From: Leishmania mexicana MHOM/GT/2001/U1103
Taxonomy: Eukaryota > Euglenozoa > Kinetoplastea > Trypanosomatida > Trypanosomatidae
Direction of reading: 5' to 3'
Assembly (NCBI RefSeq): GCF_000234665.1
Contig: NC_018332.1
Span: 491,755-555,754, forward strand
DNA: 64,000 nt
In this document: positions 42,840-52,504 of the stretch, in pieces
How the letters are laid out: each line of letters starts with the position of its first letter
Numbering within the stretch: position 1 is the stretch's first letter
Program-made: the position numbers and the translations under genes
Notes under the pieces: model-generated
The model's database searches: none
Told to the model about the DNA's origin: nothing
What the model saw: only the letters and a program-made list of their open reading frames with translations

Positions 42840-45017
42840 ATGTTTCGCGCTGCCAGAGCGGGGCGCACGGTGGCGTTGTCTCTGCCGCATCGCCGCGCAG
42901 CTCTCTTGAACCCACGCCGCGCATTAGGCCTGCATCGCACGGTGGGCTCTCTGAAATCCGCGAAGAGGGAGGAGGTGTCCAGCGCGGCCAACGCTGCGGA
43001 GGATACGGCGTCGCAACCGCTGACCGTCTACCACCCCCAGGCAGATCTTGGAGCTGTCACCCCCGCGGTGGATCTGTCCTCGCTCTTCTACGACACGTCG
43101 GTCACCGACATCGCGCTTTCCAAGCGGAAGCTCACGAAAGACGACGACGATGGAAGCTTTGCATTCGGCCAGGTCCCACGTGGGTATTTGAAAAAGGAGC
43201 AGATCCTCAAGTACGTGGACATGGATGAGCTGGCGAAGGCGAGCGAGCTGCTGGAGGTACCGGATGCCTACACCTACCCACTGCATCAGATGGAAACCAT
43301 CTCCGAGGCGATCGTGCGCACGATGCAGTCGCGTATGCTCATGTTTAAGTACGCCTCGCTGGACGACTTTTACACAATGAAGCGGCACATTGGGACGGAC
43401 GAGGATGTGATGCGCGCGACTCTACCCGGCAACTCCATCTACTTCCAGTTTGTGCACTCAGGCAGCGCCGCAGACGCCGACGGCCTGGCCGCATCATCGA
43501 CATTGCCGCGTGAGCACGCGAGACAGCAGGAGGTCAAGGAAGTGCGCGACGCAGTAGAGCGGATACTGCGGCGCTACGTGTGTCGAATACTGGAGCCCTT
43601 TCCAAACGAGCTCGCCATTGACGTGACGCACTACGCCACCTATCTGCCACTGCTTAACGTGAGCCGTCGTAACGTAGGTCAGGTGCTGAAGGATATTGAG
43701 GACTACATGGCAAAGAGGCCGGTAGCGAAGGAGGGCATTGCTGGGCCGCCTTCCAAAAGTGAAATCGAGCCCCTGACGCCCGATGAACTCGCGACGGAGA
43801 TCGCTCGCATTATCCGGCGCGAGGTGCTGACGCGGCGGCCGCAGAGAGACAGCGGATGCGGTGCACAGGAGCCCGCAACGACGGGCGCACAAGAAGCGCC
43901 GAGCTCCACAGATGCCGCCTCCACGGCGTCGGTCCGCGTCTGCATTGGTGTGGCCACGAGTCCTGTTTTAGCAAAGATTGCCTGCGACGCCGAGGTGCTG
44001 GCGGTGGTGTCCAAATTACGTGGCGAGCAGGCCGCGACCGTAACGGCAGGCAAGGGTGGCGTCAAAAGCGGCGTCCCGATGGTCTCTATCCGCTCCTTCC
44101 ACCGCCACATCCGCTCAATGAAGGCGTCGCGCGACTTCATGGCGAGCTTCCCAGTGAGTCGCGTGCCCGTCTTCACCCCCGCGTTTGTCAATCTGCTGAA
44201 GGGCACCTTTGGTATCGTAGCGTGCAGCGATTTCTACGAAAAGCGCTACCTCCTGTACTACTGCATGTCGAGAGGCACGGCGCGTGCGTGCTACAACGCT
44301 GCCTTTGGTCGCATGTACTTTGAGGCAGAGGTGATCGAGCCTCTCGTGGCACCGGAAAACCTCAGGCACTCCATCGCACCGCTCGAATTCATGGCAAGCA
44401 ACCGCATCAGCATTGTTAATGAAGAGCGCACCGACTACCATGTGGCCATGCGCAGCGTTATCATTGGCCAGCTTCGCAAGAAACTCCCCAATAATGGTTG
44501 CAAGGTCACTCAGGTGCCGTTTGGCCGGCTGTCTACCGAGGACGCGATCCACCGCACTGCGGAGGCAGCGATGCGCTCGCTGCACCGTCACCTGTACGCC
44601 AAGGGACTCACCTACAATGGCATCCGAGTAACGCTGCCGCGTTGCAACCTGGATTCAGTGATGGAGCGATTGGAAGGCGAGACGACTGAGGAGGCCGCCG
44701 TCGTGGCACTTCACCGAGTGCTACCAAAGATTCTGCTGCACCGTCACCGTATCGACGAAGTCGTCGATGGGGCGAAGTCTGGGAGGTACCTCACCCTGTG
44801 CGTCTTTGGCATCTCGCTAATACCCATGGTGCCGCCCATAATGATAAGCGAAACGGTACGGTTGGAGAAGCTGTACTTCACTGCCAGGCGGTTCTTTCTG
44901 CATCACCAAAATCGCACGAGGAAGCAGAAGAGAATGCTGACAACTGGGGGTGCAGACAAGACGAGTAGCCCGGGAAGAAAAAAGCTGGGCACGGTCGACT
45001 CAGTGGTGTATGTGTAG
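42840..45017 (+). CDS. Divergent pol kappa-like protein, probable catalytically dead paralogue, mitochondrial-type N-terminus
   Basis: This is a 725-residue protein with an intact reading frame. The N-terminus MFRAARAGRTVALSLPHRRA is rich in Arg and Ala with no acids, like a mitochondrial presequence. Kinship with the neighbouring polymerases shows in order: YASLDDFYTMK aligns with HIDMDMFYAAV, NELAIDVTHY with DELTMDVTKY, VCIGVATSPVLAKIACDAE with CSGGIGPTSILAKIASNVN, and YEKRYLLYYCMSRGTARACYN with LEHKYLLAYLFREKTLAHYLS. Key residues have changed: the first metal Asp is Ser173, the Glu of AAVE is gone, and the Asp of the DE pair is Asn256 (Glu257 kept). The STTNY-AR-YGV-SGMP segment, the N-clasp and the PGIG hairpin are not recognisable. 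It is therefore probably unable to polymerise and may act as a DNA-binding or scaffold partner of the active paralogues (inference). Preservation of a long frame argues against a simple pseudogene. Confidence 0.8.
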   Translation: MFRAARAGRTVALSLPHRRAALLNPRRALGLHRTVGSLKSAKREEVSSAANAAEDTASQPLTVYHPQADLGAVTPAVDLSSLFYDTSVTDIALSKRKLTKDDDDGSFAFGQVPRGYLKKEQILKYVDMDELAKASELLEVPDAYTYPLHQMETISEAIVRTMQSRMLMFKYASLDDFYTMKRHIGTDEDVMRATLPGNSIYFQFVHSGSAADADGLAASSTLPREHARQQEVKEVRDAVERILRRYVCRILEPFPNELAIDVTHYATYLPLLNVSRRNVGQVLKDIEDYMAKRPVAKEGIAGPPSKSEIEPLTPDELATEIARIIRREVLTRRPQRDSGCGAQEPATTGAQEAPSSTDAASTASVRVCIGVATSPVLAKIACDAEVLAVVSKLRGEQAATVTAGKGGVKSGVPMVSIRSFHRHIRSMKASRDFMASFPVSRVPVFTPAFVNLLKGTFGIVACSDFYEKRYLLYYCMSRGTARACYNAAFGRMYFEAEVIEPLVAPENLRHSIAPLEFMASNRISIVNEERTDYHVAMRSVIIGQLRKKLPNNGCKVTQVPFGRLSTEDAIHRTAEAAMRSLHRHLYAKGLTYNGIRVTLPRCNLDSVMERLEGETTEEAAVVALHRVLPKILLHRHRIDEVVDGAKSGRYLTLCVFGISLIPMVPPIMISETVRLEKLYFTARRFFLHHQNRTRKQKRMLTTGGADKTSSPGRKKLGTVDSVVYV

Positions 45018-46684
45018 CGCAGGGTGAGGCGAAGCCGAGCATGTCGTCCGATGGGCTGTCGCCAAGGCGCACGTCGGCTCTTCTCCCCCCCCCCCAACCG
45101 CAACAGCAACGAACAAGTGGAGCCAAAGAAGAGCAATACACGCGCCCCTCTGTCCCTCTCTTCATCTGTATCCCGTACTTCGCCTTGTGAAGGGACGTGT
45201 GCGGGATACACATGGTCGCAGAGATGGTGGTCGTCCTCTCACCGCCTATCGTGCTTCACGAACGTGGTCTGGCTCCCTCCTCCTCCCTCCCCCTCCCTCC
45301 CACACGCACACACCCAGTGGGGGAGTGTGGTTCCGCTGCGGCAGAGCACGGGAAAGAGGCGATGGGGTTTGATGGGGAAGGGGGGGATGCAGCCGCAGCG
45401 AGAGCACTTCGACGAGAAGCGTCGTCCTAAAGCGAAGACATACACGCACATACACACACGTTGGAGAAACTCTCGAGCGGGGGGAGAGAAGGGGGGCGTG
45501 TCAGCGACGCACCTGTGTGTCGTGATCCTTTGTTGTTGCTTGCCTATTGCCCCCCTCGCCTACTACCCACATTCCCTTCCTCGACTTCTATCCATCGGCG
45601 TGAGCTGTACCGGGTGTGTTTAAGTTCGCCTCCCCTTTGCTGCTGCCAACTTGGGTGTGGGGGTACCCGCGCGAGAACCACCACAAGCTCCCCTCCTCCC
45701 CATCCCCTCTAACACGGTTCCTGCGACCATCCTCGCTGTTGTGCGTTGTGTTGCTTGCGCTGTTGTTGTTATGAACCTTTCCGCGAACTCGCTTTCTCCT
45801 CCTCCTCTGCCGCTCGTGAAGAGAGGAGAAGCTGGGCAGAGACCGTTGACGCCACCCGCGGGGCTGCGGGGCCACCGAGATGCGCTCAGACACGTTTCAC
45901 ATACACGTAAAGACAATAGACTTCGAAACAGACCTGAACAAAGACGGCGGTGTGTGAAGTAACAGCGAAGGGGACGATTGCAGGGGGGGCAGCTCACTGC
46001 GTCAGCTTCTCAGCGCGTCGCCTCCAAAGGGTGCGGTGGGGCGAGAGGCATGGCACGCAAACGGGGTGCTGGCCTTATTTTTCCTCCACCCCGCCTACCT
46101 GAAGGGTCACGTCGCTCTGTTCACCACATCACCCCCTCCTCCAGTTTCAAACTCTCGCTTTTCTCGTGCTTCACATCACTGTCCATCCCGAAACGGAGAG
46201 GTTCAAGGGAGATGCACTCAAGAAGGAGAGGGGACGCGGTGCACGGAACGGGTAGTGCGGAGGAGGGATGGAAAGCCACACACACACACACACACACACA
46301 CGCATCCGCTACCTTCCCGGGCCAGTTGCCTTTCCATATTGTTACAGACGCCCATGTCTCTCTGTGAAGCAAGGTTCCTCCCCTCTTCTGCTGTCCCCAT
46401 TCTGTCTTCCTTCGGAAGAGCACCTTTGCCGACGCAGCGCCCCTTTTGCTAGCAAAGGCGGGTGCCTACACGTCACCCGGTGGGAAGGGTTTCGTCGTCC
46501 TGGGGCCCTTCCACTTCTCCCATTAGCGCTTGCCTCTCCTCCAAGTTGAGCCGCAACTGCTTGCGACCACCGCCCTCTCCTTCTCTCATAGACACAGCGC
46601 CTGCGGAGGTACGTGTAAGCGCTGCGGAGGCGCCGACAAGCGGCGCTGCGGCACCAGCACAAGAAGCCAAACCATAAAGGACGT
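45018..46684. other. Spacer downstream of the pol kappa cluster
   Basis: No gene is seen. It contains poly-C runs and an AC microsatellite at 46277-46301. Confidence 0.6.
46277..46301 (+). repeat. CA microsatellite
   Basis: An uninterrupted CA run of about 25 bases. Confidence 0.85.
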
Positions 46685-48757
46685 ATGCGTGGTAACGCCT
46701 CTAGTGAGGGTATGGGGATCCCATACCTTGGCGACACCCGCCGGAGCGGGCTCGCACACACACGAGGAGACTCAACGGTGAACGCGGCGCAAGTGCGCCG
46801 GCTCTCAGTCCTCTTCGTCCGGTCGGAGCTCTCGGAGCACCGCCGCGACGAGGCCTCCACCACTGCATCCGACGCGACAGCACCTGGAGACGCCGACGTT
46901 GTCAATGTGGACACGTTCGAGAGCACCGATGCGGACGGGGAGGAAGACGTGGGTCGTGTCGCCGTTGTGCCAGCTCACACACCGCGTGTTGGCCACGTGT
47001 CCCTTCGCGACGCCGTCATTCTTTCGTATCGTGGCGCCAGTGATGACTACGTGATGCACCGCCGCACGGTGGCCACGTCGTGTGGACACGGCGCACCGCC
47101 GTCGCCCGTAGATGAGCTTGTATCCGTGGCCACGGAAGACAGCCGTGTGCTCCTCCGCCGCAGTGGGCTGACAACAGACCCGCGCACGTCAGACGTCCCG
47201 GCTGTGCGCATGTGGTGCGGATGCAACAATGACGATGACGAAGAGGTGCAACAAAGGGAGAGCAGAGCGTCCACGTGCCGATCACGTGGTGGCGACCAGT
47301 TTTTTGTGTGGGATGACTGCTCTACATTGTCGGACATGCCCCCTGCGCGCATCTCCTCTGCGACCCCGATAACCGTCTCCTCGGCCCGCTGGAAGCAAGA
47401 GTCCAGTGTGCTGCTCGAGCACGCGCGCGGCACCCTGCACCGGGTGCGTCCCCGCTGCGGCACCTTCAGTGCCACAGTGAGCAGCTCATCACCGAACCCG
47501 CAGCGTCCGTTCGGCGCTAGCAACGCCTGCGGCCGATGCCAGGCAGACTTCGTGGCGCTCTCCATGAACTCTTTGTCATTGGTCCAGTCGCGCGAGTATG
47601 GTGCCGACCTCGCTGCGGTTCACCACACCGCCTTCGCGTGCGAAATGAGCGCGAACGCAATTTGCATGGATGACTGGGGCCCGCACAGCACAGTCGTCGG
47701 TTTCTCAGATGGGACGCTGCGCGTGGTGGACTGGCGCACGCCAGCAAGAGGCTCCCCCCTACACGGAGGTGACGCTTCTGCCAACGATGAAGAAACGCAC
47801 GTTGCGCTCTGCACGCATGTGCCGCAGCCGTCGTGGATGAGGCATGGTGGTCGCTCGGCGGCCGCCGTTGCATCAGTGGCCGGTGTGTTGTCGTGCTGCG
47901 CCTTCGAGGACAGCTTCCGCGTGGTCTGCGGACTGGGAGATGCCTCGGGTGCCGTCGTGATGGCCGACCTTCGCCGCCCCGAAAGCGGGAACCGTCTCGG
48001 GCGTCGTCGCACGCGCGCGGAGCAGCAGGCCGGGCAGCACCTCTTCGCCGAAGCCGGCGGACAGAGCCCTACGGGGCGTGCTGTGACAGACATTCAACGC
48101 GACCCCTCGTGTTTTGGTCGCATCGGGCTCGTCGATGTGACGGGCAGGGCTGCCCTGACCAATGTGGCTGCGTTGGAGGTGAGCGCCGGCAGCCCCGCAG
48201 CAGTCTTGTCAAAGCGCAGTCGCACAAGGGACAGAACTGGCGTGCCTTCGTATCTCGGTCCCAGCGCCGCTGCGCGGCCGCGTCTTCCACCGCCGCCGTC
48301 GCCGTGGTCGGTCTTGGAGCGCCTGGGGAGCCTGTCGCCGACTGCGTCTCGGTCGGCGGTCCTGACAACCATCTTGCACAGCATCCGGGGTGACCCCCAG
48401 CGCGCTGTTATCGACACGGGCAATGCACAAGGTGGGTCGTTTCGCACCCCCTTCGCGGCGCACCGGCGGCCACGTTGCGCCTTCAGCGACGACGGTCGTC
48501 ATTTTGCGCACATATCCACGAAAAGTGCCCTCGTCGCCACCCTGCGGTACGCAGGTGCGCAATCTGGTGCCTTGGTCGGTGGCCCGTCCCTTTCTCCTCC
48601 TCCCGGCATCTCTGCGACACATGTGCAGTTTGCGCCAAGCACAGCGAGTGGGCAGGCAGCACTGACGCCGTCGCCTTTCATCGCCGTTTCATCTGTGGAC
48701 GGGCTCCTATGCTTCGACACTGGAGACGGGCACACGCTCGCGATGCCGATCGCGTGA
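46685..48757 (+). CDS. Hypothetical protein with degenerate WD-like repeats
   Basis: This is a 690-residue protein with no clear named family. The first ~300 residues are low complexity, with acidic patches (a DDDEE run near residue 180) and Ser-rich stretches. The C-terminal half has segments that look like WD/beta-propeller blades. One near residues 318-350 ends TVVGFSDGTLRVVDWRT. One near 395-432 contains CCAFEDSFRVVCGLGDASG. One near 595-625 contains CAFSDDGRHFAHIS. The last ~50 residues contain PFIAVSSVDGLLCFDT. The match is partial, so a full seven-blade propeller is not proven. WD proteins usually serve as scaffolds. The start is the first ATG; another lies nine codons on. No signal or membrane segment is visible. 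The next gene encodes an AAA ATPase; a functional link is possible but unsupported. Confidence 0.7.
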   Translation: MRGNASSEGMGIPYLGDTRRSGLAHTRGDSTVNAAQVRRLSVLFVRSELSEHRRDEASTTASDATAPGDADVVNVDTFESTDADGEEDVGRVAVVPAHTPRVGHVSLRDAVILSYRGASDDYVMHRRTVATSCGHGAPPSPVDELVSVATEDSRVLLRRSGLTTDPRTSDVPAVRMWCGCNNDDDEEVQQRESRASTCRSRGGDQFFVWDDCSTLSDMPPARISSATPITVSSARWKQESSVLLEHARGTLHRVRPRCGTFSATVSSSSPNPQRPFGASNACGRCQADFVALSMNSLSLVQSREYGADLAAVHHTAFACEMSANAICMDDWGPHSTVVGFSDGTLRVVDWRTPARGSPLHGGDASANDEETHVALCTHVPQPSWMRHGGRSAAAVASVAGVLSCCAFEDSFRVVCGLGDASGAVVMADLRRPESGNRLGRRRTRAEQQAGQHLFAEAGGQSPTGRAVTDIQRDPSCFGRIGLVDVTGRAALTNVAALEVSAGSPAAVLSKRSRTRDRTGVPSYLGPSAAARPRLPPPPSPWSVLERLGSLSPTASRSAVLTTILHSIRGDPQRAVIDTGNAQGGSFRTPFAAHRRPRCAFSDDGRHFAHISTKSALVATLRYAGAQSGALVGGPSLSPPPGISATHVQFAPSTASGQAALTPSPFIAVSSVDGLLCFDTGDGHTLAMPIA

Positions 48758-49405
48758 GTAAGACGATTTGCTGCCTCTGCTGCGGGCGGCCGGCCCCCCC
48801 CCTCTCCCCAGACGTCAGTGCTAAAGAAGAAACAGAAGAATCCGTGCGTGTGCGCACACCCCGCAGGCGGCGCTGTTGCCGTTGGCGGTGGAACGACGGC
48901 CTGTGCGCGCATCATCGACGGAGAGGAAAGTAGCAAAGGGAGAAGAAAGACGCGGAAGCGTCACACATGCCGCGCTGCGCGGCTGCCGCTCGCTGCGCGT
49001 ATCGCGGGCATACTGCGAGAAGGCAACGGTTGCATGATTGGGCGTCTTTGCCCCCCCCCACCCTCCACCACCTTGCGAGGAGAGGGGGGGGGAAGAGCCG
49101 CACGCAACCCACGCGTGGGAGTCCTACCAAAGCAAAGGTCACTGAATGGCTTCGTATTGTCCGTAAAACGTGTGGCGGCATGGCGCATGCTCCGTCCATT
49201 ACGATCCCCTTCACAGCTCTACCGCCTTCATCCCTCCCTTTCCGCCGTCTTTCCCCTCCCCCTCCCCCGCCCCGCCCCGCCCTCTCTGCCTTGATGTGCG
49301 TGTCTACATATATACGTATACGTATTTATTTTGGTGTCTGTGTGTGTGTGTGTGTCTTCTCCGCGGTCATCTTTCCTCGCCGCATTGTTGCTGGAAGCTT
49401 CGCAA
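48758..49405. other. Spacer before the AAA gene
   Basis: No gene is seen. C-rich and TG-rich runs lie at its 3' end, and a candidate acceptor AG lies near 49397. Confidence 0.6.
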
Positions 49406-51721
49406 ATGGCGAGCGATCGTCACAGCAGTGACGCCGCAGCGTCATCCGCGCCAATGCGCTCGCCCCTAGAACAGGTCCACCTCCTGCTCGTCTCGCTCCT
49501 ACGCTGGTGGCCCTACGCGCCGCATGAGCGAACCACTTCGGTTCTGCTTTGTGGCCCCACCTCAAATGGGAAGAGCCATCTCGTTCATCGTGTCGCAGAC
49601 GCTGTCAATGCGTGCACAGACACCGCGATGGGTGAGGTAGTCCACGTTTCAGAGAAAGAGCAGGGCCAGGCAGTACCTCGTCGAGTGTCAGCGGACCACA
49701 CCGCGGCACCCACACCAACCTCGGACTTGCTTCAAGAGCAACGGCGCACTCACGTCGTGACGGTTATTCCTCCTCTCGCCAAGGCTGTGGCAGTCCACAA
49801 CGCTCACGACAGCAGCACAGGGCTGCGTCGGCTGCTTCGTCGCACCATCTTTGATGCGTGTGTCGAGTACCGTCGCGAAAGTGCCACCAACTCATGTTCA
49901 GCCAATGGCCAGCCCACCATCACCACCACACCGCCGACGGAAATCGCCGTCTTGCTTGTCTTGGACCACATTGAGTGCTACCTGCAGGAAGATGACGCGT
50001 ACATTCACGACGGCGGCAGCGGAACTGCAGATTCGACGACGCGGCAAAGCTGCGGTGTAGGTGAACCGTCTCGCGATGGCACCAGCGCGCAGAGGATGAA
50101 CACGCTTTACCCAGCCCTCCTCGCCGATCTTTACACGGTGTTGCGCAGCTGTCCGCCTCTCTTCTCGCAGCACGAGTGCGCCACGCTGCGCCTGGTGCGC
50201 CTCGTCTCCGTTGCCCTCTTCACGGGAAGGCTGGACGAGGTTCTTCCTGTTGTTCGGCACCGTTACGTCGACTACGCCGTCGCCATGCCCACTCCAACAG
50301 AGGCGGCGCGGCGCGCGTTCTTTCTACCATACGCCACCACGTGTACTGCTGGTCAGGCGCAGCCGCCGTTGTCGCTGCCGATGGTGGATGCGTTGGCCCT
50401 TCGCACCGGCGGCGTGTCGTACGGAGGACTGCAAGAGGTGCTCTGCCTCGCGCTCGACTACTGCGCCGCATCGCCGTCCCGTCTTTCCCTCTCCCCTTCC
50501 TCCGCCTCAGGCGCTGTCGAGTGGGATGAACAGGTGGCCGGTGCCGCGGCTCAGGCGATTCTTCAGGCCTACACATCTAGTGGCTCCGTCACGGCCTTGG
50601 AGTATCGCCGCAGCGCCGGCTTCGTCGACGTGCAGGTGACGCGGTGGGACGATATCGCTGGAATGGCGCACGTGAAGGAGACGTTGAAGCGGCTGATTAC
50701 CGATCCGATTCGGCATCGCGACACGTACCGGCGCTTCCGCGTGCGCCCCTCCACCGGGGTGTTGCTCCACGGCCCTCCCGGTACCGGCAAGACGATGCTA
50801 GCCAAGGCCATGGCGACCGAGCTGAACGCCTCCTTCGTGTACATGGACCTACCCAAGCTGGTGCAGGCGGAGGTAGGCGAGTCGGAGAGGCGGCTGCAGG
50901 AATACTTCGATATCGCGCGCGAGCGCAGTCCCTCGCTTGTGTTCATGGACGAGGTACAAGCTGCCTTTGGGCTGCGCTACGCGAACACTGCTGATGTGCA
51001 TCGGCGTCGGCCAAGGTCCTCAGCGGCTGACAGTGGTGGTCGGGACGAGGGCGCCTCTGCTCCTTCCACTGCCACTGCGCACGATGCCCGCCTTGTGTCT
51101 CACCTTCTTCGCCTGCTGGACGCCGCGCAGCAGGATGAGGAGCACTTCGTGCTCTTCGTTGGCGCCACGAACGTCGTCCACTTGTTGGACCCGCTCCTTC
51201 TACGCGCCGGTCGACTGGACACGCTCTTGGAGGTGCCGCCTCCGGACGCCGCGGCTCGCAAGAGTCTTGTACGACGCGTCGTGTACGGAGAATGGGCCCA
51301 TTGGCTTTGCGAGCGGGAAAGCGATACCACCTTGGTGAGCTCAGATGGCGGCTCCGTTGCCGCCGCTGCGCCGATCGACGCAACGCAGCCGGAAAATCTG
51401 CGCGCGGCCCTCGTGGAGGCGTTTGTGCGCCGTTCCAACGGCTTCAGCGGCGCTGAGGTGCGCAACTTCACGTCGGTGTTCGGTCTCCAGCTCGCACGTG
51501 CTGTAAGTCGCAACCTGGAGGTGGCGCAAGAGGCGGTGGTTGACGAGGAGCTGGACGGCACCGTGACCACTCACGGCCCGCGGACGGAGCAGCGCAAAAG
51601 GCAGTTGTGTCTGCGCCGTGCCATCACCGCCTTCCTTGCCACAAGCGGAGGAACCGAAGCGGGGCTCAGCTGTGAGGCACTGGCGCTGCTGGATGACGCT
51701 CACAAGAAGTGTGCCGTGTAG
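49406..51721 (+). CDS. Tandem-domain AAA ATPase (Cdc48/Afg2/peroxin-like), first domain degenerate
   Basis: This is a 771-residue protein. Near the N-terminus a P-loop GPTSNGKS (residues 50-57) is present, but the following ~350 residues lack a clear Walker B and second region of homology, so this first ATPase domain is incomplete or very diverged. The second domain is canonical: WDDIAGMAHVKETLKRL, Walker A GPPGTGKT at residues 456-463, the VGESERRLQEYF segment, Walker B SLVFMDE with Asp515 and Glu516, FVGATNVVHLLDPLLLRAGRLD including the Arg-finger region, and GFSGAEV. An insertion rich in Arg, Ser and Ala follows Walker B. The order resembles type II AAA unfoldases such as Cdc48/Afg2 or Pex1/Pex6, which work as hexamers on protein substrates. 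Which family it belongs to cannot be settled here. The start is the first ATG after a TG/C-rich leader. Confidence 0.8.
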   Translation: MASDRHSSDAAASSAPMRSPLEQVHLLLVSLLRWWPYAPHERTTSVLLCGPTSNGKSHLVHRVADAVNACTDTAMGEVVHVSEKEQGQAVPRRVSADHTAAPTPTSDLLQEQRRTHVVTVIPPLAKAVAVHNAHDSSTGLRRLLRRTIFDACVEYRRESATNSCSANGQPTITTTPPTEIAVLLVLDHIECYLQEDDAYIHDGGSGTADSTTRQSCGVGEPSRDGTSAQRMNTLYPALLADLYTVLRSCPPLFSQHECATLRLVRLVSVALFTGRLDEVLPVVRHRYVDYAVAMPTPTEAARRAFFLPYATTCTAGQAQPPLSLPMVDALALRTGGVSYGGLQEVLCLALDYCAASPSRLSLSPSSASGAVEWDEQVAGAAAQAILQAYTSSGSVTALEYRRSAGFVDVQVTRWDDIAGMAHVKETLKRLITDPIRHRDTYRRFRVRPSTGVLLHGPPGTGKTMLAKAMATELNASFVYMDLPKLVQAEVGESERRLQEYFDIARERSPSLVFMDEVQAAFGLRYANTADVHRRRPRSSAADSGGRDEGASAPSTATAHDARLVSHLLRLLDAAQQDEEHFVLFVGATNVVHLLDPLLLRAGRLDTLLEVPPPDAAARKSLVRRVVYGEWAHWLCERESDTTLVSSDGGSVAAAAPIDATQPENLRAALVEAFVRRSNGFSGAEVRNFTSVFGLQLARAVSRNLEVAQEAVVDEELDGTVTTHGPRTEQRKRQLCLRRAITAFLATSGGTEAGLSCEALALLDDAHKKCAV

Positions 51722-52504
51722 GTTTGCCGCGTTGTCAGAGAGGGATGCGGGCGCCATCGATCTCTGTTTCGGACGGACGGTGTCTCACGTCAACCTATCA
51801 CCGGACGGTATCGTGGGCACAGCTCGAGAGGGCGGCACACACCAACTGCCACTTTTGTTCTCTCCCCCCCTCCCTCGTTGTTGTTGTTGTCTGAGTCGTG
51901 TGCTTCCTTCATTGCCCAGCAGTGCGATGTGCGGGTACCAATTCATCCCCCAACCTGAAAGGCTCGCTAGCCGTGCCGCACCCCCTCGCGAGGATGATGT
52001 GTTTTCTCCCCTCTTTCGGTACAGGCTTCACAGAACACACTCACACCGCTACCACCGATTACCCGTGTAAGTTCAGCTGACCCTCTTCTTCTAACGCTCA
52101 CTCTGTTGCAGCTCCACTGTTCACACGTAATGCGGCACCGTCGTTCGCGCCACGCAAAAATGTAGCGAGGAGCCCCTACAACACGTTACAGCCCTTGAAG
52201 AGGCTGTGCGCACAACAAGGCAGACGGAGTTTCTGCATGGCTATTCCCCCCTCGCCGCCTCCGCCACCCTCATGGCAATGCCTTCCTCCCTCTCTGTTAG
52301 CGTGTGCGGACTCACCAAACCGCTATGCACAGGAGCATAATATTGGGGAGGGGGAGACACACGGCCGAGGCACGGAGCCTCTCCCTCTCTGTTTGTCTGA
52401 GCACGGCGCCTTTGTGCCTTCATCTCGTATGACTTTGAGCACCCCATCCATCCATTCATCCTTACATCCCTCCTGAGTCTTTTGCAGCCCCCCCCCATTT
52501 GTGA
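51722..52504. other. Spacer between the AAA and syntaxin genes
   Basis: No gene is seen. The 3' end holds a pyrimidine tract and acceptor. Confidence 0.6.
52461..52486 (+). promoter_or_regulatory. Predicted spliced-leader acceptor for the syntaxin gene
   Basis: A pyrimidine-rich stretch ends in TTTTGCAG at 52486, 18 bases before the ATG at 52505. Confidence 0.5.
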
